Below, piece by piece: positions 52,031-61,316 of a stretch of 64,000 bases of DNA. The stretch comes from Arenibacter palladensis. Its GTDB lineage: Bacteria; Bacteroidota; Bacteroidia; Flavobacteriales; Flavobacteriaceae. Location: assembly GCF_900129275.1 (NCBI RefSeq), contig NZ_FQUX01000003.1, positions 1-64,000 on the forward strand, in the 5' to 3' direction. Numbering within the stretch: position 1 is the first letter of the stretch; the number at the start of each line of letters is the position of its first letter. A program made the translations under genes and the position numbers. Under the pieces are notes generated by a model. That model was not told where the DNA came from and made no database searches. It was given only the letters and a program-made list of their open reading frames with translations.

Positions 52031-52048
52031 AATTAAAAAGTTTTAATT
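52031..52048. promoter_or_regulatory. Palindrome between tdh and lrp-type genes
   Basis: AATTAAAA-AG-TTTTAATT has perfect 8-base arms in the divergent 181-bp AT-rich region, 51 nt before the Lrp-type start. Lrp-family proteins prefer AT-rich dyads, so it could be their site. Given the base composition, chance is possible. Confidence 0.4.
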
Positions 52049-52098
52049 ACTTTTATCAATATAAAGATATAAGTTTTAAAGTAATTTTTCCCAACACT

Positions 52099-52560
52099 AT
52101 GGAGCAATTAGATCAAACCGATATTACCATTCTAAGGATTTTACAAAAAGATTCCAAAAAAACGGCAAAGGAAATCGCCGCGATCCTTAATCTTACCCCC
52201 TCCCCCGTTTACGAAAGAGTTCGTAGACTGGAAAAACAAGGTATTATTAAAAAATATGTGGCCATACTGGACAAAAAGCAAATAGACCGCTCCATAACCG
52301 TTATTTGCCAAGTGTCCATGCGATATCACAACGAAGCCTTTATAGAGAAATTTGAGGCACAGGTACAGAGTTTGGATGAAGTACAGGAATGTTACCATTT
52401 GGCCGGACAGGTAGATTTTATATTAAAAATCCATACTAGAAGTCTTGAGGAATATCATGACTTTGTTAAGACCAAGCTGTCAAAAATTGAAAATATCGGT
52501 GTTCTCAACAGTACCTTTGTACTAAAGGAAATTAAACAATCCTCGGAATACTACATTTAA
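52099..52560 (+). CDS. Lrp/AsnC-family regulator
   Basis: The 153-residue protein has the N-terminal helix-turn-helix (LDQTDITILRILQKDSKKTAKEIAAILNLTPSPVYERVRRLEKQGIIKKYVAILD) and the RAM ligand domain (TVICQVSMRYHNEAFIEKFEAQVQSLDEVQECYHLAGQVDFILKIHTRSLEEYHDFV). Lrp members sense amino acids. Being divergent from tdh-kbl, with 181 bp between, it is the likely regulator of threonine breakdown. A perfect dyad at 52031-52048 is the candidate site. Confidence 0.93.
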   Translation: MEQLDQTDITILRILQKDSKKTAKEIAAILNLTPSPVYERVRRLEKQGIIKKYVAILDKKQIDRSITVICQVSMRYHNEAFIEKFEAQVQSLDEVQECYHLAGQVDFILKIHTRSLEEYHDFVKTKLSKIENIGVLNSTFVLKEIKQSSEYYI

Positions 52561-52644
52561 TATCTAGTAGCATTTCTGCTATATTTGTTTTAACCAATAA
52601 TTTGCCTATTTGAGGAAACCAACCATTACCGATTATACCATAAT

Positions 52645-53649
52645 ATGAAAATAGTAAGAACCGATATGGAGCTCGAAACTCCATTTGTAGACGAAACCCT
52701 TAGGAAAAATGGACATGATCTGGTTTTGCTCCCTGATGGGGTATCAGAAGAAAACCTAATGAAAGAATTAGAGGATTGCGACATCCTTTTAATGTGCTAC
52801 ACCCCTATTACCAAGAATGTCATAGATTCGGCAAAAAGGCTCAAGGCAATTATAAAATATGGGGTTGGAATAGATGCAATAGATATCCCTGCTGCCAACG
52901 CACGGGGCATCGTAGTGGTCAATATTCCGGAATACGCAGAGGAGACTGTAGCAGAAGGGGCATTTGCCATGCTTATTGCACTGGCCAAAAAGCTGCCAAC
53001 GCTACAAAAACAAATGAACAGCAAAGCTTGGGTATGGCCAAGTAGCGAGTGGTTGGGACATGATATTGCCAGAAAAACACTCGGTATCATTGGTTGTGGT
53101 AAAATAGGAAGTAGCATGGCAAGGATGGCGGGTCCGGGTTTTAAGGCAAGAGTTATTGGTTACGACCCCAGCAAATCCGAAGAGGAATTGGCAAAAAGGG
53201 GTATTCAGAAATATGATGACCTCTCCGAAATGCTTAAGGAGTGCGATTTTATTTCCGTTCATGCCGTTTTGAACAATGAAACCAAACATCTGATTGGGTC
53301 CAAGGAGTTTTCGGTAATGAAAGAAACCGCTATCATTATCAATTCTGCCCGAGGTGCCTTGATAGAGGAATTGGCACTCTTGAATGCCTTGGAGAAAAAA
53401 CAAATTGCCGGCGCTGGACTTGATGTATACAGCCAGGAGCCATTGAACAAAATGAACCATCCGTTAAAAAAGCTTTACGAAATGGACAATGTGATCCTAC
53501 TGCCCCACTTGACTTTTTATACCCATGAAGCAATGCATAGACTTGAATTGGAGACCATGGAGAGAATTACAGAGGTCATGGAAAATAAGCCGGTCACTAT
53601 TAAATCCAAAGACCCGCGACTTCAAAATCAGCCGAAGGCACAGCAATAA
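52645..53649 (+). CDS. D-2-hydroxyacid dehydrogenase (phosphoglycerate-dehydrogenase-like)
   Basis: The 334-residue protein has the D-2-hydroxyacid dehydrogenase form: N-terminal flavodoxin-like part, NAD motif LGIIGCGKIGSSMARMA (about residues 147-163), NSARGALIEELALLNALEKKQIAGAGLDVYSQEPL and the catalytic Arg/Glu/His set with His in LLPHLTFYTHEA. NAD preference is suggested by the acidic residue after the second strand (GYDPSKSEEE). The substrate is not clear from sequence: phosphoglycerate, glyoxylate or another 2-keto acid are possible. It is downstream of the Lrp gene by 84 nt and may belong to the amino-acid-related group. Confidence 0.92.
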   Translation: MKIVRTDMELETPFVDETLRKNGHDLVLLPDGVSEENLMKELEDCDILLMCYTPITKNVIDSAKRLKAIIKYGVGIDAIDIPAANARGIVVVNIPEYAEETVAEGAFAMLIALAKKLPTLQKQMNSKAWVWPSSEWLGHDIARKTLGIIGCGKIGSSMARMAGPGFKARVIGYDPSKSEEELAKRGIQKYDDLSEMLKECDFISVHAVLNNETKHLIGSKEFSVMKETAIIINSARGALIEELALLNALEKKQIAGAGLDVYSQEPLNKMNHPLKKLYEMDNVILLPHLTFYTHEAMHRLELETMERITEVMENKPVTIKSKDPRLQNQPKAQQ

Positions 53650-53836
53650 ATTAGTTGATTTCTACCTTATAAAGTTTCCCGATTTTTACTTTACCATGGA
53701 TATGGTGATATTTTGTAATTAATATGGGTTTTAAACCCACCTCCAGTTGAATCATAACCTAGTTTTCTTTATGACCTACTAGGCCCAGAATTCCCAGTGA
53801 AGGCAATAGATTTATTTACATGACACTAATGGTTAC

Positions 53837-56020
53837 TTAAAGGTTGGATAGGAATTTATCAAGTGTATCCATTGTTCCCTCTTCTGATTCAATCTTTTCT
53901 ATGGCGAAATTATTGGCCTTGTTCAAGGATTTATAATGTTCCTTCACAAAATCATAGGCCTGCGAGTACACAGAGTCCATTGCTCCTCCATCCGCCTCCA
54001 CAACCAGCATCAATTTTCGTGGAGCAAAAGCGGCAGTCAAATCGGGTAGGTCGTAATGTGGTAAGGCCCCAGCAACCGTAAAAGGTATATGGGCAGGGTT
54101 ATAGTCTTTGTTGGAAACAACGTATTGGAAAGAAGGCATCGGGTCCAAAAACAGCATGCTCTTAAAATCTATTCCTAAGGCCGCAGCATGTAATAAACTG
54201 GAATTAAAGCCCCCTTTAGATATTCCCATAAATTCTTTATCGTCCAATTTTAAATCTGCCTTGCAAACTTCCAGCAGCGTTTCTATGGCCTCCACATGTA
54301 AGGAAATCGTACTTTTTCCGTTCAATATCCCTGCAAACCATTGATTGTAGGAGGTATTTTCAAAATAGGCATCACCTTTTAAATACCCAGGCCCCAATTC
54401 ACCGTAGCCAGGAAGATCAGGGACAATTACGGTAATACCTTTTTTGGCCATTTCTATGGGAATGGCATATGCTGCGTCCGACTTTTTATTCGCCAAATCA
54501 TCAAGATATAGGACCGACCGTTTGGTGGATTGCTTGGGCACAAAGGCTACGAAGGGAATAAGGTTGTTCCCTGGCAGCTCTATCAAATATTTATTGAGGT
54601 AATAGGTTTCGAACTCTGTTTGTCCTGAAAAAAGCAATTCGCCTTTTCTGGTACTTTGGCTATACCCCGTTATTGTCTGAACTTTTTGTTTTAAATCGAT
54701 TAAATGTTGGTCCATATTCTGCCTACTCCCCTTCAATACCTCCATATTTTTCTTTGTCAGATCGCTATTTACATCAAACAAAAATTTGCGGCCTACCGAT
54801 GTTGAAAGTTGACCCGTTTCCGTAACATACAATTCCTCTACTGGAAAAATAACTACTTCCTCATCCTTGGGATCTCCGGGATTGTCCAAATGCTTTTGAA
54901 AAAAAGCATACATGGCTTCCCTATTTTTTAGGGTAGATTGATGCCCTGCATTGTCCTCCACCATCATGAGATTTTCTGACATGTCAAAGGCTTTGTAGGT
55001 CAATTTCGCTTCCCGATAGGTATCCCGTGCCCCTTGAATACTAAAAATATCACGAGTTGTGGTGATCATCAAAGTTGGTTTTGGTGCCCTTACCTCTAAA
55101 AGATCGGCATGGTCCAAACCGAGTTGGATACCTCTGGGGAAATTCTGCTCAGCATCTTGCGGCCCTCCAGATTTTAATTGGTATTCCATACTGGTGATAT
55201 AACATTCCGGGGCTGAAGCTTTAATACGCTCATCGAAGGCCGCAATGTGGGAAGACTGTGTTCCCCCTCCAGACCTACCAGTAATACCAATACGTTTTGG
55301 ATCCACTTCCTTACGGCTAAGTAAATAATCTACTGCTCTAATTCCATCCCAAATCATATATTTACCAGTGGATTCCCCGTTGACAAACAACTGTGCCCCG
55401 GGATAGGAATGCTCACGCGTTGGACTAAAGCGTGACTTGCCCTGGTTCTGATCAAAATACTGCGATCTTTCCCCTTGCCCATAGGGATCAAATGCAAACA
55501 CAGCAAAGCCCTTTTTTACCAGATTGAGAATAACATGTTGATAGATATCACTTCTAAAAGCCAAATCGCTATGACCACTGCAATATATTATAGTCGGCAG
55601 GTTCCTCCTTTTGCCTTGAGGAATAAAAAAAGCAGCTGTTACCTTTACCCCCGGCATAGATTCGAAATATAATTTTTCTATGCTATACCCATCCTTTTTA
55701 ATCCTTTTGGTAATTACAGGATTTAACGGGGTCTTTACAGGAAAGTCCCCTATAGACGCGTGCAACCTCTCTTTTATTACTTGCTGATGACCTTCCCAAT
55801 CATTTTTCGTTTGCAGCTTCGATATGGATTCCTTTCGTTTGATAAGACTTTGAAACGATATTTCGGCCTGTTCCTTGTAAAGTTGATTCTCTGCATCCGA
55901 ATAATATTTCCAAAAATCCAAGATGGAATAATTGGTTTGGGACCAACCATTACTGGAGTTAAATAAAAACATTAGCATTATTCCAAGGGTAAGGACTTGA
56001 GGTTTATATATTTTGAACAT
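53837..56020 (-). CDS. Secreted tandem alpha/beta-hydrolase (acetylxylan-esterase-like)
   Basis: The 727-residue protein has a signal peptide (MFKIYKPQVLTLGIMLMFLFNSSNGWSQ). The first hydrolase domain (about 70-380) contains IIYCSGHSD, FAFDPYGQGERSQ, nucleophile Ser250 in ITGRSGGGTQSSH and His360 in DNAGHQS. After a linker with FPVEELYVTETGQL, a second alpha/beta domain (about 470-727) has VIVPDLPGYGELGPGYLKGD and a nucleophile-like elbow GISKGG with Ser601. The pattern fits the esterase branch common in polysaccharide-degrading loci of Bacteroidota. Divergent from the propeller/lyase pair at 56264. The substrate is unknown. Both domains might be active, which is unusual. Confidence 0.82.
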   Translation of the reverse strand: MFKIYKPQVLTLGIMLMFLFNSSNGWSQTNYSILDFWKYYSDAENQLYKEQAEISFQSLIKRKESISKLQTKNDWEGHQQVIKERLHASIGDFPVKTPLNPVITKRIKKDGYSIEKLYFESMPGVKVTAAFFIPQGKRRNLPTIIYCSGHSDLAFRSDIYQHVILNLVKKGFAVFAFDPYGQGERSQYFDQNQGKSRFSPTREHSYPGAQLFVNGESTGKYMIWDGIRAVDYLLSRKEVDPKRIGITGRSGGGTQSSHIAAFDERIKASAPECYITSMEYQLKSGGPQDAEQNFPRGIQLGLDHADLLEVRAPKPTLMITTTRDIFSIQGARDTYREAKLTYKAFDMSENLMMVEDNAGHQSTLKNREAMYAFFQKHLDNPGDPKDEEVVIFPVEELYVTETGQLSTSVGRKFLFDVNSDLTKKNMEVLKGSRQNMDQHLIDLKQKVQTITGYSQSTRKGELLFSGQTEFETYYLNKYLIELPGNNLIPFVAFVPKQSTKRSVLYLDDLANKKSDAAYAIPIEMAKKGITVIVPDLPGYGELGPGYLKGDAYFENTSYNQWFAGILNGKSTISLHVEAIETLLEVCKADLKLDDKEFMGISKGGFNSSLLHAAALGIDFKSMLFLDPMPSFQYVVSNKDYNPAHIPFTVAGALPHYDLPDLTAAFAPRKLMLVVEADGGAMDSVYSQAYDFVKEHYKSLNKANNFAIEKIESEEGTMDTLDKFLSNL

Positions 56021-56263
56021 AATGGAATTTTGGATAAAAATTGAAAAAAATCAGTTCCAAGATAGATATTTAATCGTTTAAACTATAAAAATTGCCCATA
56101 TTTACATTTCAAAACAATAGGACTTTGGCCCATTAGGTTGAAAATGAATAGGCATGCCTTGGTTATATTTTTGTTAATGGCGATGGTACACCATAAAGAA
56201 GCTCAATAAATTGATAAGAACTAAATTGATTTTGTTTTGGAAGCACTAGGTCGATTCTTAAGG

Positions 56264-57163
56264 ATGTTTCTGATAGCCAATTTTTTGGTATATCCAATAC
56301 TGGGCTTTGGGCAGCAGCTAGCCAATGTACCCCAAGCTTTTGATGCAATTAGTGTGGAACCGGAAGTGATCCTCATCAACAACAGAATTAAAGTGCCTCA
56401 CCGCCATGGTCATTTTCAAGGGGTGCAACTCATAAATAAAAACGGAACAGAAAAATTGCTTGTTTCCGGGAGTTCCCGATCCAAGGCCTATGTATTACAG
56501 ATAGATCTAACCACACGTAAATCTGAATCCGTATTTACGCTAATGAAAGATCCTTTCCGGCATGCCGGGGGGATTCAAGTCAGTGAACCTTATATGATTG
56601 TTGGCATTGAGGACAATATCCTTAAAACCACTTCCAAGGTTTGCCTTTACAATTACCAAAATAATGATTTGGCCAAGGCCCAGCCCAGTGTTACCATAGC
56701 CAGGGAAGGCGAACCTAAACGGCAAACCGCCGGAGCAACGGGATTATTGGCCTTAGATAATCATTATTTGGCAGTAGTAGCAAATTGGGACTCCCGCAAC
56801 TGGGACTTCTACTATATAAAACCTAATAATGGGGAACATAAATTCCTGTATAGTTTTACTGCACCCGAGGAATGGGGAGGTTACCAGGCCATTAACCTTA
56901 TCAAAGACGGCACAGCCATTTATGCCCTAGGCTTTTATAAGAAGGATTCTCTAGGGACAGCAGATTTGATCCTTGTGAGCAAACTTGAATCTTTTGAGCC
57001 CATTATGCAGAAAATCCGTTCCAAAACCTTTGTCTGCAAAAATGGGGTCGATTTTAATTCGGCCGTTGGGCTTCAGGTAGACCGGGAAGGAAAGCTTCAC
57101 ATTTGGAGTACCCAGGCGGATACAGCCAAAACCATCGCCATAAACAAATTTAGTCAACCATAA
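56264..57163 (+). CDS. Secreted propeller-like protein coupled to a polysaccharide lyase
   Basis: The 299-residue protein starts at ATG 56264 with a signal peptide (MFLIANFLVYPILGFGQQ); an open frame from TTG 56237 adds nine residues with no support. The mature part has short beta blades: HRHGHFQGVQLINKNGTEKLLVSGSSRSKAYVLQIDL, HAGGIQVSEPYMIVGIED, GATGLLALDNHYLAVVANWDSRNWDFYYIKPNNG, GYQAINLIKDGTAIYALGFY, VDFNSAVGLQVDREGKLHIWSTQ. The gene ends 4 nt before the lyase gene, so they are made together. I do not recognise a named family. A role as a sugar-binding or regulatory partner of the lyase is possible but only inferred. Confidence 0.75.
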   Translation: MFLIANFLVYPILGFGQQLANVPQAFDAISVEPEVILINNRIKVPHRHGHFQGVQLINKNGTEKLLVSGSSRSKAYVLQIDLTTRKSESVFTLMKDPFRHAGGIQVSEPYMIVGIEDNILKTTSKVCLYNYQNNDLAKAQPSVTIAREGEPKRQTAGATGLLALDNHYLAVVANWDSRNWDFYYIKPNNGEHKFLYSFTAPEEWGGYQAINLIKDGTAIYALGFYKKDSLGTADLILVSKLESFEPIMQKIRSKTFVCKNGVDFNSAVGLQVDREGKLHIWSTQADTAKTIAINKFSQP

Positions 57164-57167
57164 GTCT

Positions 57168-59219
57168 ATGTTCAAGATCATCAAGCCCTTATCACTATTT
57201 ATTTTCATTTTCTGCATCCAAAAAAATGTTACCGCACAGCAAGATTGGAAGGCCATCAATACCGTTGAAGAAGTATGCTCCATTTACCCCTGGACCATAG
57301 CAAACATGCTGGATCAATTTAATCTTGACTATCCTGGGTTGGAGAAAGTGAAACAGGCACATATCAGCGGGAATATGGTACAGGCATGCCATGAATTATT
57401 GGACTATTATAAAAACGCCAGTACGGCAATGGACCTACGCAAAACACAACCTGCAAAAACCAACCTCAGTATAGCGGAGATCGATACCATTTTAAACAAT
57501 GTTTTTGTGGTGCAAAATGTACGGGGAAAGGTTCCCTATCTTGAAGATGGGCATCGCGACTGGTACTACAAAGGCCCCAATAACGATAAGGAATGGGCTT
57601 GGCTTTCCAATAGGCACAGTCAGTTAAACAGAGTGTTCCACACTTATCTGGAAACCGGCAACCCAAAATATGCCCAATACATAGACCTATTTTTAAAAGA
57701 TTTTATCATCATGGGAATGCCCTATCCCGGGGTAAAAACTAGCACTTCCGTTTGGCGTGGATTGGAGGTTGCTGCCCGTGCCAAGATATGGTCCAGAATA
57801 TTTTATGGCTTATTGGAGAGCGAATATATTTCCCCTGCCACACAACTACTAATGCTCAGTAGTTTACCCGATCATGCCCATTACAATAGAAATTTTCACA
57901 GCAGCAATAATTGGCTTACCATGGAAATTTCTGCTTTGGCTACTGTTGCGGCCTATTTTCCAGAATATAAAAATGCGGAAGAATGGTTGGACTATGCCAT
58001 TGAAACTATGGTGGAAAGCATGAAAGATCAGGTATATCCAGATGGGGTACAAACCGAACTAAGTTCGCATTACCATAATGTATCCCTAAACAATTTTGAA
58101 CTTTTCAAGGAAATCTGCGAGAGGGCCAATAAGAAGTTGCCCGATTTCTACAACCGTACCATTGAGGCCATGTATGGATACATTGCCCATATGGTAAGAC
58201 CAAGTGGTTATAGAATAATGAACAATGACGGAGATAGGGGCAGTGATCACAGCCTTATAATGAAAGGCGCCCAAAAATTTGATCATGAAGATTGGGAATA
58301 CATTGTCACCAATGGAGAAACAGGTCGCCAGCCAATGGATGGCCCCTCCTATTTTTATCCTTGGGCAGGGCATTTTGTTTCCCGAAGTGGCTTCGACCGG
58401 GATGCCCATTGGTCGTTTTTTGATATAGGACCTTGGGGCAGTGGCCATCAACATAACGACAAGGTACACCTTTCTGTTTCGGCTTATGGAAAGGATTTTC
58501 TGGTAGACTCGGGAAGATTCGCCTATACCGGTGAGGTAGCTGAAAAATTCCGTCCCTATGCCAAAAGCAGTGCCGCACACAATATTTTATTGATAGACGG
58601 CAAGGGTCAGGTAAATGGACCACCGCTGGCGGAAAAGCCATTGGGAGAAGAACAGTATAAAATAACAACAAGTTTTGACTATGCCAGCAATTCTTTTGAT
58701 GCGTTTATGGATTTGGAAGGCGCTGTAAAACATACCCGGGCAGTTTTGTATGTACGTGGAGAATTTTGGGTAGTGGTAGATAGGGTGGAAACGGACAGGC
58801 CACGCACCGTTGAAGCCCTTTGGCACTGGCATCCTGATAATATGATGGAAAAAGAAAGGTCCATTGTGAAGACGATTAATGCAAGGGGAAACCTCGCAAT
58901 TATCCCTGTAGGTAGGCAAAAAATTAACCCAAAGTTTATCAAAGGGCAGGAAACACCAGAAATCCAAGGCTGGTATAGTCCGGAATACAATATTTATGAA
59001 CCCAATATAACAAGTTCATATACTACCAATATAACTTCCGATGCTACTTTTGTTTGGTTACTTATGCCTTCAGAAAAAGCTATTCCGAAAATAAAGGCGA
59101 AGATAGAATCGGAGAATTCGGAAGGAATTACGCTTAGTGTATCTGCCAAGGATAAGAAATGGCTGCTCAGCATTCCTTTTTACAAAAGTGCCAATGCAGC
59201 AATGGAGAAATCACATTAA
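57168..59219 (+). CDS. Heparinase II/III-like polysaccharide lyase
   Basis: The 683-residue protein has a signal peptide ending TAQ. An (alpha/alpha) toroid occupies about 30-390, with NNWLTMEISA (Asn248, Trp249), ELSSHYHNVS (Tyr302) and RPSGYRIMNNDGDRGSD. A C-terminal beta-sandwich follows with GPWGSGHQHNDKVHLSVSAYGKDFLVDSGRFAY (His427, His429), DGKGQVNGPP and VDRVETDRPRTVEALWHWHP. These are the hallmarks of heparinase II/III and alginate-lyase-type enzymes (PL12/17/21 or related). The substrate, uronic-acid polysaccharide of algal or animal origin, cannot be fixed. It is coupled to the propeller-like gene by a 4-nt gap. Confidence 0.9.
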   Translation: MFKIIKPLSLFIFIFCIQKNVTAQQDWKAINTVEEVCSIYPWTIANMLDQFNLDYPGLEKVKQAHISGNMVQACHELLDYYKNASTAMDLRKTQPAKTNLSIAEIDTILNNVFVVQNVRGKVPYLEDGHRDWYYKGPNNDKEWAWLSNRHSQLNRVFHTYLETGNPKYAQYIDLFLKDFIIMGMPYPGVKTSTSVWRGLEVAARAKIWSRIFYGLLESEYISPATQLLMLSSLPDHAHYNRNFHSSNNWLTMEISALATVAAYFPEYKNAEEWLDYAIETMVESMKDQVYPDGVQTELSSHYHNVSLNNFELFKEICERANKKLPDFYNRTIEAMYGYIAHMVRPSGYRIMNNDGDRGSDHSLIMKGAQKFDHEDWEYIVTNGETGRQPMDGPSYFYPWAGHFVSRSGFDRDAHWSFFDIGPWGSGHQHNDKVHLSVSAYGKDFLVDSGRFAYTGEVAEKFRPYAKSSAAHNILLIDGKGQVNGPPLAEKPLGEEQYKITTSFDYASNSFDAFMDLEGAVKHTRAVLYVRGEFWVVVDRVETDRPRTVEALWHWHPDNMMEKERSIVKTINARGNLAIIPVGRQKINPKFIKGQETPEIQGWYSPEYNIYEPNITSSYTTNITSDATFVWLLMPSEKAIPKIKAKIESENSEGITLSVSAKDKKWLLSIPFYKSANAAMEKSH

Positions 59220-59383
59220 TATAGTTTGGCAAAATCCAGGCTTGATAAAAACACCTACGGCAATCCTGAATTTTTAGTCTAAATACGGGGCAAAACACAA
59301 ATGGATTTTAAAGATTTCCTATATTGGGTGTATTAAAAATATATGATCTATGGTCATATATAATTGCTAGCTACAACCATTAA

Positions 59384-60355
59384 ATGATCAAAAACAGAAA
59401 ATACATTATTGGGATCGGAATACTAATATTCTTAATTGCTGCATATTTTATAGCGGACAGTATTCTATTTAGTGGTGTAAAGCCAAGACCCATAAATGAA
59501 AATGGTTTTCAGGCAAATTATTTTGTAAAAACCGATACCAAGAAAAAAGTATCAATAGTTTTGATTGGAGGAGGACCCTGGGGAGATTACTGGGGGCAAC
59601 AGTTTGCGAACAGCGGATATAGTGGTTTATCATTACCATATACCCAAAGGGAAGGCTTACCCAAATTACCCGAGGAAATTAATTTAGAATATTTTGAAAA
59701 AGCTTTGGCATGGTTAAAAATACAGCCAGAAGTTGATCCAAATAAAATAATTGTAATGGGAGCATCGAGAAATGCGGAATTAGCTTTAGTCCTTGCTTCC
59801 ATATTCCCTGAATCTATTAGTGGAGTTGTTGCCTACGCACCAAGCGCTGTCTCTTGGTCAAATACAGTTTTACCATACAATTCCAACGAATTGAAATCGA
59901 GCTGGAAATATAAAGGGGTTGATATTCCATACGTGCCTATGAATAAGATCTCAGGAAACGAATCGAATAAAATTAAAATGGTAGAGTATTGGAAAAAGGG
60001 GTTGCAAAAAACAGATTTCATTGAACAAGCGGCTATCAAAGTAGAAAAGATCAATGGACCTATTCTACTTTTTTCTGGACACGATGATCAGGTTTGGCCA
60101 TCATCCATAATGGCAGATATGATAGAAAAAAGATTGGAAGCCAATAGTTTTAAATACTCTTTTCAGAATATAAAATATGAAAACGCTGGACACTTAATTT
60201 CTAGTAATCCCGATGACAATACCAGTTATAGAACTGGAACAATTAATATTAGTGGAAAAAATTATGAATATGAATTTGGCGGAAATGACGATGGAGATTT
60301 TAAAGCTAAACGAGACGCCAAAATGAAATTGATGGAATTTTTGGAAAAGATTTAA
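59384..60355 (+). CDS. Membrane-anchored BAAT-type acyl-CoA thioesterase-like hydrolase
   Basis: The 323-residue protein has one N-terminal hydrophobic segment (about residues 8-30, IIGIGILIFLIAAYFIADSIL) acting as signal or anchor, then an alpha/beta-hydrolase of the BAAT C-terminal type: VSIVLIGGGPWGDYWGQQFA, GLSLPYTQREGLPKLPEEINLEYFEKALAWL, nucleophile in IVMGASRNAELALVLASIFPE, ILLFSGHDDQVWPS and YENAGHLISS. The nucleophile loop reads GASRNAE rather than the usual GxSKGAE. Relatives cleave or transfer acyl groups. It is not part of an obvious operon. Confidence 0.8.
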   Translation: MIKNRKYIIGIGILIFLIAAYFIADSILFSGVKPRPINENGFQANYFVKTDTKKKVSIVLIGGGPWGDYWGQQFANSGYSGLSLPYTQREGLPKLPEEINLEYFEKALAWLKIQPEVDPNKIIVMGASRNAELALVLASIFPESISGVVAYAPSAVSWSNTVLPYNSNELKSSWKYKGVDIPYVPMNKISGNESNKIKMVEYWKKGLQKTDFIEQAAIKVEKINGPILLFSGHDDQVWPSSIMADMIEKRLEANSFKYSFQNIKYENAGHLISSNPDDNTSYRTGTINISGKNYEYEFGGNDDGDFKAKRDAKMKLMEFLEKI

Positions 60356-60467
60356 ATGTTGACATTAAAACCTTTGAAGTAATGAAGGCCCCGGTTTCTA
60401 TTCCAAAATTTTGTCCAAATTTCCGAAATCTCAAAATCGGAAAGGTTTTGTTATCTGATTTGCGGAA

Positions 60468-60485
60468 AGCAAACGATAGTTTGCT
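60468..60485. terminator. Terminator-like hairpin
   Basis: AGCAAAC and GTTTGCT form a perfect 7-bp stem with a GATA loop, followed by CTCCTACTTTTAA. It lies 112 nt after the BAAT-type stop and 64 nt before the next gene. Confidence 0.45.
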
Positions 60486-60549
60486 CTCCTACTTTTAATA
60501 ACCCAACCGTTTTGCTCTATGATGGGAAACCGTAATAAAGATTTATAAA

Positions 60550-61149
60550 GTGGAGATATTTCATGGAACTTGGTTAATGATTAAAAAAGGGTCCGATTAT
60601 TGTCCGCCTGAATTTATTGAATTTGAAAACACCCAAATTATTCACTTTAAGTTAGAGAAAATAAGCGTTGACGGATTAACAGAAAAAGTACATGAAAGGA
60701 ATGAAAATTTTTCTGAAACCAAATGTGTGTTTATAAATGAAAATCGGATAAGAATATTCAGAATGGGAAAAACCCATACAGCCATTAGCGAAACAGAATC
60801 GCTTACAGCTGATACTGAATTCGCTACGGATTACGAAAGAATAAGACCTACAAAAACAAAATTGACCGCAAAGAAAATTCAGGAACTCGAATTCGAAGCT
60901 GAATGGAATGATGAAAAATTCCCCTTCGTGTTTAATAAGATTTTGGATAATCCAACAATAAATAAAATCAACAAAAGACTTAATATAGAGGGTCAAAAAT
61001 TAGTGTTGGAAAAACTTCAGGGAACATATTTTGCTTCGATGTATGAAAATGGAGAAAGAAGTACACTTATCGGAATTAAGGAAATTGACGAGGAAAAAGC
61101 AATTCTTTTTGGTTTTCCCGAAACACCCTATCAAATAACAGCAAAATGA
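60550..61149 (+). CDS. Hypothetical lipocalin-like cytoplasmic protein, GTG start
   Basis: The 199-residue protein has no signal or membrane segment. It contains FHGTWLMIKKGSDYCPPEFIEFENTQIIHFKLEK, resembling the first strands of a lipocalin-type barrel, and a later repeat of the same pattern (LEKLQGTYFASMYENGERSTLIGIKEIDEEKAILFG). The start at GTG 60550 is read from the shape of the N-terminus; a later ATG inside is an alternative. I do not recognise the family. It is the first of a line of unrelated small genes with long spacers. Confidence 0.6.
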   Translation: MEIFHGTWLMIKKGSDYCPPEFIEFENTQIIHFKLEKISVDGLTEKVHERNENFSETKCVFINENRIRIFRMGKTHTAISETESLTADTEFATDYERIRPTKTKLTAKKIQELEFEAEWNDEKFPFVFNKILDNPTINKINKRLNIEGQKLVLEKLQGTYFASMYENGERSTLIGIKEIDEEKAILFGFPETPYQITAK

Positions 61150-61316
61150 TTAAAAATATCATAGACGGGACAATGCGTAAATTCTACCGGAATTACCAAC
61201 GTTAGTGCCAAACCAAAAGTCAATGTATAGACACCCTTAACTAACGGTTATACGAGATTGTAGTTGGACCTTTTTTGAAGAATATTTTGCATGGAAAAAA
61301 CAAAAATTTTGAATAA

